Positions 41,710-51,259 of a DNA stretch of 64,000 nucleotides are shown piece after piece. The stretch spans positions 372,001 through 436,000 of the forward strand of contig NZ_CP027062.1 of NCBI RefSeq assembly GCF_002966125.1. Direction: 5' to 3'. The stretch comes from Pukyongia salina (GTDB lineage: Bacteria > Bacteroidota > Bacteroidia > Flavobacteriales > Flavobacteriaceae). Under the pieces are notes generated by a model. The model saw only the letters and a list, made by a program, of their open reading frames with translations. It made no database searches and had not been told where the DNA came from. Position 1 is the stretch's first letter; each line of letters begins with the position of its first letter. The position numbers and the translations under genes were made by a program.

Positions 41710-42467
41710 TACCTTATAAAGACAAGTTCACTATCTCCAGACATATCCTCACTAAATCCGTATCCCTCATAATTAAATCCTTTAAAGTCATCTACGGTTT
41801 TACATTCATTGTCGAAAATATAACGGGTCATATATCCTCGTGCTAGTTTGGCGAATGTCATGATCGCCTTGTATTCTCCGTTCTTGAAATCTTTAAAAGT
41901 GCAGGTAATAACCGGGACCTTTAATGATTTTGTATCAATTGCCTTGAAATATTCGTTACTCGCAAGGTTTACAAATACCTCATCCTCTTCGAGTTCTTCG
42001 TTAATCTTTTCCGTGATCTTTTGTTTCCAGAATTCGTACAGATTCTTTTTTACACCAACAGGAAATTTTGAACCCATCTCCAGCCTATAAGGTTGTATGA
42101 GATCCAGTGGTTTCAGGATGCCGTAAAGGCCGGAAATGATTCGCAAGGTATCTTGCATATAATCTATTTTTTCCTTCGGAAGGGTATATACGTCTATCCC
42201 ACGATACACATCTCCACTAAAGGCGTAAACGGCCTGCCGGGAATTCTCTTTGGTAAAAGGCAACGCCCACTGCTGATTCCTCTCATAGTTTTGCTGTGCC
42301 AGGTTCTCCGAAATTCCCATCAGCTTTTTTAGAGATCTGGCCGATTTTTTCTTTAATATCTTATTGAGGCGTTCTGCTTCACTGAGGAAACTGGCTTCCG
42401 AATATCTTGAAGTGGGGAGTTTTGTTTCGAAATCCAACGATTTGGCTGGTGATATCACAACTTTCAT
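41709..42467 (-). CDS. yaaA: Peroxide stress protein YaaA
   Basis: The 252-residue protein matches YaaA (DUF328): MKVVISPAKSLDFETKLP at the start, RQAVYAFSGDVYRGID in the middle, and FVNLASNEYFKAID plus the GYMTRYIF end. In E. coli YaaA lowers free iron during peroxide stress and so protects DNA and proteins; it also binds DNA. It is upstream of and coupled to the glycosylase-like gene, forming a two-gene unit. Confidence 0.95.
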   Translation of the reverse strand: MKVVISPAKSLDFETKLPTSRYSEASFLSEAERLNKILKKKSARSLKKLMGISENLAQQNYERNQQWALPFTKENSRQAVYAFSGDVYRGIDVYTLPKEKIDYMQDTLRIISGLYGILKPLDLIQPYRLEMGSKFPVGVKKNLYEFWKQKITEKINEELEEDEVFVNLASNEYFKAIDTKSLKVPVITCTFKDFKNGEYKAIMTFAKLARGYMTRYIFDNECKTVDDFKGFNYEGYGFSEDMSGDSELVFIR

Positions 42468-42556
42468 AGCACGTAATTATTTATTCAAAAATAAGAAGAA
42501 AAGACCCATTACAAAAGGAATTCTATTATTAGAACTAATGCGGTCATTATTTTAAA

Positions 42557-43603
42557 TTATTCGATCACATGCTTCGAATAATTACGCCATTTTTCCAGGC
42601 AAAGCTCCATATCTTCAGGGATGGGAGTCTCAAATCGCATCTGCTCTCCAGAGAAAGGATGCACAAAGCCCAGGGTGCGTGCATGTAGTGCTTGTCGTGG
42701 TAATACTTTGAAGCAATTTTCCACAAACTGTTTATACTTTGAGAAATGAGTCCCTTTTAAAATTGAGTCTCCCCCATAACGTTCGTCATTAAATAAGGTA
42801 TGCCCAATGTGTTTTAAATGAACTCTAATCTGATGGGTTCTGCCCGTTTCCAGCCTGCAGGACAATAACGTAACATAACCAAGTCGCTCGAGTACCTTAA
42901 AATGAGTCACAGCTGGTTTTCCCTTCTCGGCATCATCTCCTTCGAATACTGTATTCTGTAATCTGTTTTTTGGATGTCTCCCAATATTTCCTTCAATCGT
43001 ACCTTCATCCTCTTCCACATTTCCCCACACCAAAGCTACGTATTCACGCTCTGTGGTTTTATTGAAAAACTGCTTAGACAGATTGGTCATTACCTCTTCG
43101 GTCTTGGCGATAACCAACAGACCGCTCGTGTCCTTGTCGATCCTATGGACTAGTCCGGGTCGATTGCTACTGTTATTGGGAAGATTGTCGAAATGGAACG
43201 TTAATGCGTTGATGAGTGTCCCACTATAATTTCCATGCCCAGGATGTACAACCATTCCAGCCGGTTTATTTACAACTACGACTGCTTCATCTTCAAATAC
43301 AATATCCAGGGGAATATCTTCCGGGGTAAGTAAAAATTCATAAGGCGGATGTTCAAAAAGCACCTGTACAACATCCCCGCCCTTTACTTTATAGTTCTGT
43401 TTTACGGGACTATCATTCACATGGATGTTTCCTTCCTTGGCGGCTTGCTGGATTTTATTACGCGTGGCATTCTCGATCTTATTCATAAGATATTTATCCA
43501 CCCGTAAGGGTTGTTGCCCTTTATCGGCTACAAAGCGATAGTGTTCAAATAATTCATCGTTCCCGCTGGGTTCCTGTTCAGGATTAGTTGTCTCCTCCGT
43601 CAT
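42557..43603 (-). CDS. rluD: 23S rRNA pseudouridine synthase, RluD family
   Basis: From the ATG at 43603 the protein has 348 residues; the frame reaches back to 43654 but would then overlap the PASTA gene more deeply. An S4 RNA-binding domain (about 33-80, LRVDKYLMNKIENATRNKIQQA) precedes the catalytic RluA/RluD domain with HRIDKDTSGLLVIAK and catalytic Asp156. RluD-type enzymes modify U1911, U1915 and U1917 of 23S rRNA helix 69; the exact sites are inferred from family. The start overlaps the end of the PASTA gene by 20 nt. Confidence 0.93.
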   Translation of the reverse strand: MTEETTNPEQEPSGNDELFEHYRFVADKGQQPLRVDKYLMNKIENATRNKIQQAAKEGNIHVNDSPVKQNYKVKGGDVVQVLFEHPPYEFLLTPEDIPLDIVFEDEAVVVVNKPAGMVVHPGHGNYSGTLINALTFHFDNLPNNSSNRPGLVHRIDKDTSGLLVIAKTEEVMTNLSKQFFNKTTEREYVALVWGNVEEDEGTIEGNIGRHPKNRLQNTVFEGDDAEKGKPAVTHFKVLERLGYVTLLSCRLETGRTHQIRVHLKHIGHTLFNDERYGGDSILKGTHFSKYKQFVENCFKVLPRQALHARTLGFVHPFSGEQMRFETPIPEDMELCLEKWRNYSKHVIE

Positions 43604-44216
43604 CCGTCTCGGCTGTTGGTTCATCGGTATCTCCTTCAGATTCCTCCTCTGCATTTCTGTTCAAACTTCCCGATCCATCTCCTAATATGAGATCGATAAC
43701 AGCAGTCTTTGGGAGCTCATCACCCGGTTCTACCTTAGCTCCTTCATGTCGAAGTTCCAAAACTTCATCTTTAGCAATATATGGGCGATAACTTACTTTC
43801 CCAATGTTGAACCCCATGGCTAGTATAGTAGGTTCGGCTTGCCGGCGGGTTTTGCCAACTACCGGTGGAATCTTGATCTTGCGGTACCCTGAAGGATTGA
43901 GATACAGATAAATCTTTCGGTTCTCCTTAACAAACTTACCCGCTTTCGGGATCTGCTCGATCACCGAAAACCTGGGGTACTCAGGGTTGTAATTAGCAGA
44001 GTCCAGTATCTCGTAATTGAGATCCAGTTCATCCAGTTTGTCCTCAACCACATCCAATTGCAATTTTGCCAGGTCCGGGACTTCTATCTTCTGTCCGTGA
44101 TTTGTTGTACTGCGCAACCACCACAATATTATAAAGGTGAGTATGATCACCGCCAATAAAGCAAAAAGCATCTGCTTTAAAAAGGTTTTGGTAGTGAGGA
44201 ATTTCAGAAACGTCAT
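43584..44216 (-). CDS. PASTA-domain membrane protein
   Basis: The 210-residue protein starts at the ATG at 44216 (MTFLKFLTTKTFLKQML). It has one membrane helix (about 15-37) and two or three extracytoplasmic PASTA domains (KIEVPDLAKLQLDVVEDKLDEL, IPPVVGKTRRQAEPTILAMGF and so on), then an acidic tail (EEESEGDTDEPTAETDDGG). PASTA domains bind peptidoglycan fragments or beta-lactams. No kinase domain is present. It is divergent from ddl, so the two may share control in cell-wall synthesis. It overlaps rluD by 20 nt. Confidence 0.9.
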   Translation of the reverse strand: MTFLKFLTTKTFLKQMLFALLAVIILTFIILWWLRSTTNHGQKIEVPDLAKLQLDVVEDKLDELDLNYEILDSANYNPEYPRFSVIEQIPKAGKFVKENRKIYLYLNPSGYRKIKIPPVVGKTRRQAEPTILAMGFNIGKVSYRPYIAKDEVLELRHEGAKVEPGDELPKTAVIDLILGDGSGSLNRNAEEESEGDTDEPTAETDDGGDN

Positions 44217-44234
44217 ACGTTGTGGGTTAGATGA

Positions 44235-44287
44235 CAAAAATAGTAAACCTAAAGTTAGTAACTTCTTAGAGATTAGTGATATTTTTG
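44235..44287. promoter_or_regulatory. Divergent promoter region of the PASTA gene and ddl
   Basis: CAAAAATA (44235-44242) reads TATTTTTG on the minus strand, 19 nt before the PASTA-gene start. TATTTTTG (44280-44287) reads on the plus strand, 27 nt before the ddl start. Both fit TAnnTTTG; no strong TTG was found at -33. Confidence 0.5.
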
Positions 44288-44313
44288 TTAAACGCGCTTT
44301 TTACAAAAATGGT

Positions 44314-45297
44314 ATGGCAAAGAAACATATAGCAGTCGCCATGGGCGGCTATTCAAGTGAATTCGATATTTCTCTGCAAAGTGGGAAGATCGTGTGTGAA
44401 AATCTGGATCGAAATAAATACCACGTCCATGCAGTGCAGATTACGAAACAGGGATGGTTTTACCTACCTGAAAATGGTGACAGAAAAACGATCGATCGAT
44501 CCAATTTCAGTTTCGAAAACAATGGCGAAAAAATTGTTCCCGATGCGATCTTCAACACTATCCACGGGACACCCGGGGAAGATGGCTATATGGCAGCTTA
44601 TTGGGAATTATTAGGGATCCCGCAAACGAGTGCCGGCTTTTACCAGGCAGCTCTTAGTTTTAACAAGAGGGATTGTCTTTCTGTTTTAAAGCACTTCGGA
44701 ATTCACTGTGCCAATTCTTACTATATAAATAAAGGCACAGATTACGACCTGGAGGCCATAGTGTTATCCACAGGGTTACCCTGTTTTGTAAAACCTAATC
44801 GTGCTGGTTCCAGTTTTGGGATTAGTAAGGTGAACGACATGGAAGATCTGCAGCCCGCTATTGAAAAAGCTTTTACCGAAGATACCGAGGTCCTAATTGA
44901 AACCGCCCTGGTGGGGACCGAGGTTTCGGTAGGCACCTATCGAAAAGATGGTGAGATCATAGTTCTGCCGGTTACCGAAATTGTTTCGGAAAACGATTTT
45001 TTCGACTATGAAGCGAAATACCTAGGAAAATCCCAAGAGATCACACCCGCACGCATTTCGGATGAAGAAACCCAAACCGTCCAACTTGAAGCGAAAAAAG
45101 TTTACCATTTACTTAATATGACAGGGGTTTCACGCTCCGAATTCATCATACAGGATGGAGTTCCTTATTTTCTTGAAACCAATACAACGCCCGGATTGTC
45201 TTCAGAAAGTATAGTCCCTAAAATGGTTAAAGAGACTGGTATGTCTTTATCCGAATTCTTCGGAATTCTGGTGGATGAAGCATTGGTTAAAAAATAG
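44314..45297 (+). CDS. ddl: D-alanine-D-alanine ligase
   Basis: The 327-residue ATP-grasp enzyme makes the D-Ala-D-Ala dipeptide for peptidoglycan. The true start is the ATG at 44314 (MAKKHIAVAMGGYSSEF); the frame is open for 59 codons upstream, but that part overlaps the promoter region and the PASTA gene. Signatures are FNTIHGTPGEDG, LPCFVKPNRAGSSFGISKV and FLETNTTPGLSSESIVPKM, with the metal-binding acidic residues in the last. coaD follows 12 nt later. Confidence 0.95.
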   Translation: MAKKHIAVAMGGYSSEFDISLQSGKIVCENLDRNKYHVHAVQITKQGWFYLPENGDRKTIDRSNFSFENNGEKIVPDAIFNTIHGTPGEDGYMAAYWELLGIPQTSAGFYQAALSFNKRDCLSVLKHFGIHCANSYYINKGTDYDLEAIVLSTGLPCFVKPNRAGSSFGISKVNDMEDLQPAIEKAFTEDTEVLIETALVGTEVSVGTYRKDGEIIVLPVTEIVSENDFFDYEAKYLGKSQEITPARISDEETQTVQLEAKKVYHLLNMTGVSRSEFIIQDGVPYFLETNTTPGLSSESIVPKMVKETGMSLSEFFGILVDEALVKK

Positions 45298-45309
45298 TAC
45301 ATTTAACAT

Positions 45310-45759
45310 ATGAGACGAGCAGTTTTTCCAGGATCTTTCGACCCACTTACCCTGGGTCATGTCGATATTATTAAAAGGGCATTACCCCTGTTTGATGAGA
45401 TCATTGTTGCCATTGGAATAAATGCGGACAAAAAATATATGTGGACGCTGGACCAGCGAAAATCATTCCTGGAAAAAACTTTTAAAGATTACCCTACTGT
45501 GCGCGTTGGTACCTATAGCGGACTCACAGCAGATTATTGTAAAAAGGAAAATGCTCAGTACATTTTACGCGGCCTGAGAAACACCGCAGATTTTACCTAC
45601 GAGCAAACTATCGGCCAGGCGAACGAAAGGAACTTTGGCGTGGACAGTGTATTTCTTATGGGCTCCCCGGAAATGTCTTTCATTTCATCCTCTGTGGTTC
45701 GGGATATAGCCAGGAACGGTGGTGATTTCAGTAAATTGGTTCCCGATGCAGTAAAGTGA
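45310..45759 (+). CDS. coaD: Phosphopantetheine adenylyltransferase
   Basis: The 149-residue nucleotidyltransferase makes dephospho-CoA from 4'-phosphopantetheine and ATP. It shows the AVFPGSFDPLTLGHVDII start with the T/HxGH motif, YILRGLRNTADFTYEQ, and SPEMSFISSSVVRDIA with the ISSS active-site block. It lies 12 nt after ddl, so it is probably co-transcribed although the pathways are unrelated. Confidence 0.96.
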   Translation: MRRAVFPGSFDPLTLGHVDIIKRALPLFDEIIVAIGINADKKYMWTLDQRKSFLEKTFKDYPTVRVGTYSGLTADYCKKENAQYILRGLRNTADFTYEQTIGQANERNFGVDSVFLMGSPEMSFISSSVVRDIARNGGDFSKLVPDAVK

Positions 45760-45814
45760 TCTCGTCCCCTACCTTTTCACCTTACAGTAATTCAGCATAA
45801 ATAAGCATTGTAAT

Positions 45815-46579
45815 ATGTGTTATGATATAAAAGCAAGCCTCGAAGCCCAGTTAAGCAAGGCTAAAAGACGAGGAGATGAACATGCAATGGAGGAAATTCG
45901 GCGGAAACTGATCCCTTACACAGATCTGCCAATTCATCACGCCTCCGGGTTTAGTCATCCAAAATTACTCATCTATCCAGACCGTTCCCCCGATTACCCC
46001 GAAATTGCCACCTGGGGTCTGGTACCTCACTGGGTGAAGGATAAAGAACAAATGAGGAAATACTGGAACAATACCTTGAATGCACGAGGTGAGACCATCT
46101 TCGAGAAGCCGTCTTTTAGGGATTCGGCTAAAAACAACAGATGTCTAATTTATATAGACGGCTTTTACGAACACCATCACTATAAAGGAAAGACATATCC
46201 CTTTTTTATTCATCATAAAACTGAAAAACCCCTAGCACTGGCCGGATTGTGGAATGAATGGGTGGATAAGGAGTCCGGTGAAGTACTGAACACCTTTACC
46301 ATTGTCACCACTGAAGGAAATAATATGATGGGCAAAATACATAATAACCCAAAATTAAAAGGGCCAAGAATGCCCCTCATCCTTCCCGAAGAAATGGAAG
46401 AAAAATGGCTGGTGGAAATAAAGGACGAATTGGATGTAAAATCTGTGCAGGCGGTAATTGAATCCTACCCTGAAAACGAGCTTGAAGCATATACCGTACA
46501 TCGACTTAGAGGGAAGGAATATTTAGGCAATGTAGAAGAAACGGCTAAAGAATTCCATTATGAAGAACTGGAATTCTAA
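45815..46579 (+). CDS. SOS response-associated peptidase (SRAP, YedK/HMCES type)
   Basis: The 254-residue protein begins MCYDIK, so Met removal leaves the catalytic Cys2 that forms a stable thiazolidine link to abasic sites in single-stranded DNA. Other SRAP features are WGLVPHW, NTLNARGETIFEKPSFRDS (catalytic Asn), CLIYIDGFYEHHH (Glu) and GPRMPLIL with the conserved RMP. It protects abasic sites at replication forks from cleavage. It is 55 bp after coaD and ends before a bidirectional hairpin. No SOS box was identified. Confidence 0.92.
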   Translation: MCYDIKASLEAQLSKAKRRGDEHAMEEIRRKLIPYTDLPIHHASGFSHPKLLIYPDRSPDYPEIATWGLVPHWVKDKEQMRKYWNNTLNARGETIFEKPSFRDSAKNNRCLIYIDGFYEHHHYKGKTYPFFIHHKTEKPLALAGLWNEWVDKESGEVLNTFTIVTTEGNNMMGKIHNNPKLKGPRMPLILPEEMEEKWLVEIKDELDVKSVQAVIESYPENELEAYTVHRLRGKEYLGNVEETAKEFHYEELEF

Positions 46580-46615
46580 GTACACTTTACGGAAGAAAGA
46601 TCGATTTTAAACAAA

Positions 46616-46641
46616 AACGCCCACAGTTTCCTGAGGGCGTT
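46616..46641. terminator. Bidirectional hairpin between SRAP and rpsT
   Basis: AACGCCC (46616-46622) and GGGCGTT (46635-46641) pair, extended by an inner CAG/CTG stem around a TTTC loop. It lies between convergent genes with A and T runs on both sides. Confidence 0.75.
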
Positions 46642-46666
46642 CTTTCGTTTACCAACAATGTATTTC

Positions 46667-46918
46667 TTACAAAGAAGCGACGTGCTTAGTAAGCTGTGAC
46701 TTAAGGTTAGCTGCTTTATTATCATGAATGATATTCTTCTTAGCTAACTTATCGATCATAGACACCACCTCAGGTAGCATTTTCTCAGCCTCTTTCTTCT
46801 TTGTCAATTCCTTCAGCTTCTTCATAGCATTACGTGCCGTCTTATGCTGATAACGGTTGCGTAAACGCTTTGTTTCGCTGTTTCTGATTCTTTTTAATGC
46901 TGACTTATGGTTCGCCAT
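46667..46918 (-). CDS. rpsT: 30S ribosomal protein S20
   Basis: The 83-residue, lysine/arginine-rich helical protein begins [23 protein letters not shown], the standard S20 start, and ends [15 protein letters not shown]20 is an early-binding protein of the small subunit. It lies 19 nt downstream of tRNA-Glu on the same strand and probably shares its promoter. Confidence 0.97.
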   Translation of the reverse strand: MANHKSALKRIRNSETKRLRNRYQHKTARNAMKKLKELTKKKEAEKMLPEVVSMIDKLAKKNIIHDNKAANLKSQLTKHVASL

Positions 46919-46937
46919 CTTCTTGTTATTAAATTTG

Positions 46938-47009
46938 TAGCCCGTAGGGGAATCGAACCCCTGTTACCAGGATGAAAACCTGGCGTCCTAACCCCTAGAC
47001 GAACGGGCC
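46938..47009 (-). tRNA. tRNA-Glu (anticodon TTC)
   Basis: The minus strand gives GGCCCGT at the 5' end pairing with ACGGGCT, a D arm GTCTAGGGGTTAGGAC, anticodon stem CCAGG/CCTGG around TTTTCAT (anticodon TTC), and a T arm CAGGGGTTCGATTCCCCT. The 72-nt length is usual. The 3' CCA is not encoded (the genome continues CAAATTT). A near-consensus promoter lies 21 bp upstream. Confidence 0.96.
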
Positions 47010-47029
47010 GTTAGTTTCATTTGCGGATG

Positions 47030-47059
47030 CAAAAATACAACTATTTTTGAATGCGGCAA
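47030..47059 (-). promoter_or_regulatory. Promoter for tRNA-Glu and rpsT
   Basis: On the minus strand, TTG (47059-47057) and TATTTTTG (47037-47030) are 19 bp apart, an exact match to the Bacteroidota -33/-7 arrangement. The tRNA 5' end at 47009 follows. Confidence 0.8.
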
Positions 47060-47084
47060 GTCTTCCCAATATTTTTTTAGGAAT

Positions 47085-48560
47085 TTAATACGCCCTGGCA
47101 AATAAGACCCTTCGTGACGACGGTTTACCAGTAACCATGCAGCTTCCCGGTTGCGTATTATCGTCTAAAGGAATACACCTGATGGTGGCCTTGGTCTCAT
47201 TCTTTATGCGTTCTTCGGTTTCCGCAGAACCATCCCAATGCGCTAGAATAAACCCGCCACTCGTATTTAATACCTCCTTGAACTCATCATAACTATCCAC
47301 TGTGGTAGTATTATTGCTTCTGAAATCGGATGCTTTTTTATATAAATTCTTCTGAATTTCATCCATAAGCGCCCCAATAGTATCGACCACATCTTCAGTC
47401 TTTACAAATTCCTTCTCCAAAGTATCTCTTCGGGCGATTTCCACAGTACCTTTCTCCACATCCTTCGGACCGATAGCGATACGCACAGGAACTCCTTTCA
47501 ATTCGTATTCATTGAATTTCCATCCTGGCTTATGCGTGTCCCGGTCGTCGAACTTTACCCTCAAACCAGATGCGCGCAAGTCGTTCATGATCATTTTAGC
47601 AACCTCGCTCACGGCGTCAAATTGTTCGTCGTTGCGATATATAGGTACGATCACCACCTGATCTGGCGCCAAATTTGGAGGCAATACCAGGCCGTTATCA
47701 TCACTATGGGTCATCACCAGGGCTCCCATAAGACGAGTAGAAACACCCCATGAGGTGGCCCATACATAATCCATTTTACCTTCCTTATCGGTGAATTTCA
47801 CGTCGAAAGCCTTTGCGAAATTCTGACCTAAAAAATGAGATGTACCGGCTTGTAAAGCCTTCCCATCCTGCATTAAAGCTTCAATACAATAAGTTTCCAG
47901 CGCCCCGGCAAATCGTTCACTTTCCGTCTTTAATCCTTTTATTACCGGAATTGCCATATAATTCTCAACAAACTCGGCATACACCCTAAGCATTTGTTCG
48001 GCTTCAGCGATAGCTTCCGCTTCGGTGGCATGGGCTGTATGCCCTTCTTGCCAAAGAAATTCGGCGGTTCGTAAAAATAAACGTGTGCGCATTTCCCATC
48101 GAACCACATTCGCCCATTGATTAACGAGAATTGGTAAATCACGATAAGACTGCACCCATTTTCTATAGGTGTCCCAAATAATTGTCTCTGAAGTTGGTCT
48201 CACGATCAATTCTTCCTCCAGTTTAGCGTCTGGATCGACAATGATCCCCTTCCCACTCTCGTCTGTCTTTAAACGATAGTGAGTTACCACAGCACACTCT
48301 TTGGCAAATCCATCCACGTGGCTCGCCTCCTTGCTGAAATATGACTTCGGAATAAAAAGTGGAAAATAAGCGTTCTGGTGTCCTGTTTCCTTAAACATCC
48401 GGTCGAGCTCGGCCTGCATTTTTTCCCAAATAGCATATCCGTATGGTTTTATGACCATACACCCTCGAACCCCCGAATTTTCGGCCAGATCGGCTTTTAC
48501 AACAAGCTCATTATACCATTTAGAGTAGTCCTCTTCTCGAGTAGTCAAATTCTTAGCCAT
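47085..48560 (-). CDS. proS: Prolyl-tRNA synthetase, eukaryote/archaeal-like type
   Basis: The 491-residue class II enzyme charges tRNA-Pro. Its length and motifs fit the type without the bacterial INS editing insert: [31 protein letters not shown], then [26 protein letters not shown] (motif 2 region), [10 protein letters not shown], the anticodon-binding domain, and the C-terminal [11 protein letters not shown] ending in Tyr. A TAGTTTTG element with TTG upstream (48625-48655 on the minus strand) drives it. A GGCACA-TGTGCC hairpin (48573-48589) sits just before the start codon and may affect translation. A plus-strand lipoprotein gene starts 132 bp away. Confidence 0.96.
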   Translation of the reverse strand: MAKNLTTREEDYSKWYNELVVKADLAENSGVRGCMVIKPYGYAIWEKMQAELDRMFKETGHQNAYFPLFIPKSYFSKEASHVDGFAKECAVVTHYRLKTDESGKGIIVDPDAKLEEELIVRPTSETIIWDTYRKWVQSYRDLPILVNQWANVVRWEMRTRLFLRTAEFLWQEGHTAHATEAEAIAEAEQMLRVYAEFVENYMAIPVIKGLKTESERFAGALETYCIEALMQDGKALQAGTSHFLGQNFAKAFDVKFTDKEGKMDYVWATSWGVSTRLMGALVMTHSDDNGLVLPPNLAPDQVVIVPIYRNDEQFDAVSEVAKMIMNDLRASGLRVKFDDRDTHKPGWKFNEYELKGVPVRIAIGPKDVEKGTVEIARRDTLEKEFVKTEDVVDTIGALMDEIQKNLYKKASDFRSNNTTTVDSYDEFKEVLNTSGGFILAHWDGSAETEERIKNETKATIRCIPLDDNTQPGSCMVTGKPSSRRVLFARAY

Positions 48561-48691
48561 ACCGCCTAGTTTGGCACAGATATTGTGCCTTTGTTAAATA
48601 AATAGTAGTTCTTCTAGTTCTCGGCAAAACTAACTATTTTTATATAGTAGAACAATTAAATCCTGCAGTTATGCAAATCAAAATAAATGCT

Positions 48692-49696
48692 ATGAAAAAA
48701 ACATTACCCATACTGCTTACCGGTGTGATGGCTTTGTTGCTAACATCCTGCGGAACCCATCAGAACGGTTATGATGATACCGATGGTATCTATAGTTCGG
48801 ATACCTATTCGACAGCCAGCACAGAAAATGAACAAGTAAACGAGAAATCCAATTACTATAAACAATACTTTCAATCTAAGCAGAATGATTATGCAGATCT
48901 GCCGGAGGAAGATCTTATCTTCACAGATATTGAATCGTACTCTAGTAGTGACACCCTGGACGAATATGGAAATATAGTTATTCAGGAACCCGAATATCAA
49001 GGTGGATATGGCGGATGGGGTGACAACGCTACAGATATAACTGTTAACATCTACGGTAACGCCGGTTGGGGCGGTTACTGGGGTGGTTACTGGGGCTGGA
49101 ACCATTGGTACAATCCCTGGTGGTACGGTGGATGGGGCTATAGCTACTGGTCTCCTTATTGGAGAGTTGGCTGGGGCTGGGGTCCTTACTGGAACGCCGG
49201 TTGGTATGGCGGATGGTACGGAGGCTGGTATGGCGGATGGCACGGTCATCACGGATATTATGGCTATAACAATATTGCATATAACAGAGGCCGAAGAAAT
49301 CTGGACTATAATCGCGGAAGATCAACCTACAATAACAGACGATCTTATAATACTAACAGATCTAGCGTAAATTCAAGAAGAGGGAATTATTCACGTGGTG
49401 AATACAACAGACGATCTACAGATTATCGTAGAAATAACGTAAATGCAACCCGTCGAAGTAGCGGTGTAGAAACGCGTCCCAGTGTGAATACACGACGATC
49501 CAACAATACGCAATTGAACACACAAAGACGAACTACGCGTCCTAGTGTAAATAATAACTCCAGCAGAAGATCTAATAATTCCTTCCGAAGCTCGGGAAGT
49601 TCCAGGTCATCAGGTTCCTTACGAAGTGGAGGAAGCTCCAGATCATCCTCAGGCTCAAGAGGCGGAGGTGGCAGCCGAAGAGGTGGGCGCGGATAA
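48692..49696 (+). CDS. Trp/Gly/Tyr-rich lipoprotein with Arg/Ser/Asn-rich tail
   Basis: The 334-residue product from the ATG at 48692 has a lipoprotein signal (LLTGVMALLLTSC, Cys at about 18). After an acidic linker it has a glycine-, tryptophan- and tyrosine-rich block (about 95-175, for example WGGYWGGYWGWNHWY and YGGWYGGWYGG). A long Arg/Ser/Asn-rich tail (RRSYNTNRSSVNSRRG, ending GGGGSRRGGRG) follows. The composition resembles Bacteroidota outer-surface or biofilm proteins, but I know of no domain or function. It lies between proS and an OmpP1-type gene and may be co-transcribed with the latter (30-bp gap). Confidence 0.75.
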   Translation: MKKTLPILLTGVMALLLTSCGTHQNGYDDTDGIYSSDTYSTASTENEQVNEKSNYYKQYFQSKQNDYADLPEEDLIFTDIESYSSSDTLDEYGNIVIQEPEYQGGYGGWGDNATDITVNIYGNAGWGGYWGGYWGWNHWYNPWWYGGWGYSYWSPYWRVGWGWGPYWNAGWYGGWYGGWYGGWHGHHGYYGYNNIAYNRGRRNLDYNRGRSTYNNRRSYNTNRSSVNSRRGNYSRGEYNRRSTDYRRNNVNATRRSSGVETRPSVNTRRSNNTQLNTQRRTTRPSVNNNSSRRSNNSFRSSGSSRSSGSLRSGGSSRSSSGSRGGGGSRRGGRG

Positions 49697-49726
49697 AATT
49701 TTTCAATAAATAAATGATCTTTTAAT

Positions 49727-51247
49727 ATGAAAAGAAAATTTTTCTTACTCATAGCAGGTTTTGTTATGACCTTTTCGAGTGCTCAGAATATCACCGACGG
49801 CTTGCGTTATGGTGTGGATCGCACTACCGGATCGGCTCGTTATACCGCGATGAGTGGGGCATTTGGTGCCCTGGGTGGAGATTTATCTGCCATAGGTATT
49901 AACCCGGCAAGTAGCGCAGTTTTTATCACCAATGATCTTTCATTCTCTCTAGGTGTATTAGACAGGGAGAACAATGCAACTTATTTTGGTAGTGAAGCCA
50001 GAGGAATCGACACAGACGTGGCTATTAACCAGGCCGGAGGCGTTTTTGTTTATGACAATGTGAACGAGAACTCCAATTGGAAGAAATTTACCGTTGGGAT
50101 AAATTATAACAATACTCTAAATCACGATGATGATGTTTTTATACAGGGAAATGGTAATAGGTCCATAGCTTCTTATTTCCTAACCCTGGCACAGGGTATT
50201 CCATTGGAATTATTACAGCTTCAAGGCGGTGAATCCATTTCAAGTCTTTATTCTTTTCTAGGTGAAACAGAAGGTACTGCTGCTCAAAACGCATTTTTAG
50301 GCTTCCAGGGTTACATTATTGATCCCGTTGATGCAGGGAATCCAAATAACACTCAGTACGTATCGAATATAGCACCGGGACGATTTAATCAAGAATACTA
50401 CGCAACCTCTACGGGATTCAATGGGAAATACACGATAAATTTTGGTGCGCAGTATACCGAGCAATTCTACTTCGGGGTAAATCTTAATTTTCATGCTATC
50501 GATTATGTGGAAAGTAATTTTCTTTTCGAGACGAATTCCAATCCGGGAAGTATAGTGAATCAGGTTGAATTTGAAAACAACTTATCTGTTCTTGGCGGAG
50601 GATTTTCTGCTCAATTAGGTGGTATTTTTAAGGTTTCTGATGAGGTTAGACTTGGACTGACCTATGATACTCCTACCTGGTTTGAGATATCTGAAGAAAC
50701 TACTCAATACCTCCGTACGCGCCGAACCGAAGACGGCCAAAGTATCACAGCCGTAGTTAATCCAAATGTATTGAATGTCTTTGCAGACTACGAATTGCGC
50801 ACTCCCGGTCGATATGCAGCTAGTGCCGCTTATGTCTTCGGAAAACAAGGTCTTATTAGTTTAGATTATTCGTATAAAGATTATTCTCAGACAAAATTTT
50901 CGTCAGATTTTAGTGGTGAATTCAGTGCCCTGAACAATTCTATTAGTAGTAATCTACAAGGGTCTTCCAGCGTAAAATTAGGCGGCGAATATCGAATAAA
51001 TGCCTTAAGTCTTCGCGCAGGGATGCAATACGAGCAGAGCCCATATAAAAATGATATGATCGTAGGTGATCTCACAGGTTTCTCCTTAGGATTAGGGTAC
51101 GATTTCGGAGAGTATAACTTTGATATCGCTTATGCCCGAGCGCAGCAGGACAGAAGTAGGCAATTGTATGATGTAGGACTTACCAGTGTTTCAAACATAG
51201 ATACCACATTTAATAATATAGTTTTCACTTTAGGAATTAGTCTCTGA
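49727..51247 (+). CDS. FadL/OmpP1-type outer-membrane protein
   Basis: The 506-residue protein has a signal peptide (KFFLLIAGFVMTFSSAQ) and the typical FadL/TodX N-terminus for Bacteroidota: ARYTAMSGAFGALGGDLSAIGINPASSAVF. The rest is beta-strand rich and ends in an aromatic-rich final strand (FTLGISL). It is probably a hydrophobic-compound porin in the outer membrane. It is not a PorP/SprF-type partner for the giant T9SS genes that follow, although it shares their terminator region. It lies 30 bp after the lipoprotein gene. Confidence 0.88.
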   Translation: MKRKFFLLIAGFVMTFSSAQNITDGLRYGVDRTTGSARYTAMSGAFGALGGDLSAIGINPASSAVFITNDLSFSLGVLDRENNATYFGSEARGIDTDVAINQAGGVFVYDNVNENSNWKKFTVGINYNNTLNHDDDVFIQGNGNRSIASYFLTLAQGIPLELLQLQGGESISSLYSFLGETEGTAAQNAFLGFQGYIIDPVDAGNPNNTQYVSNIAPGRFNQEYYATSTGFNGKYTINFGAQYTEQFYFGVNLNFHAIDYVESNFLFETNSNPGSIVNQVEFENNLSVLGGGFSAQLGGIFKVSDEVRLGLTYDTPTWFEISEETTQYLRTRRTEDGQSITAVVNPNVLNVFADYELRTPGRYAASAAYVFGKQGLISLDYSYKDYSQTKFSSDFSGEFSALNNSISSNLQGSSSVKLGGEYRINALSLRAGMQYEQSPYKNDMIVGDLTGFSLGLGYDFGEYNFDIAYARAQQDRSRQLYDVGLTSVSNIDTTFNNIVFTLGISL

Positions 51248-51259
51248 AGGTAAACACCT

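Noticed and set aside
49727-51247. PorP/SprF-type partner for the giant proteins
   Set aside because: The N-terminal ARYTAMSGAFGALGGDLSAIGINPAS segment is FadL/OmpP1-type, and length 506 exceeds the usual PorP/SprF size.
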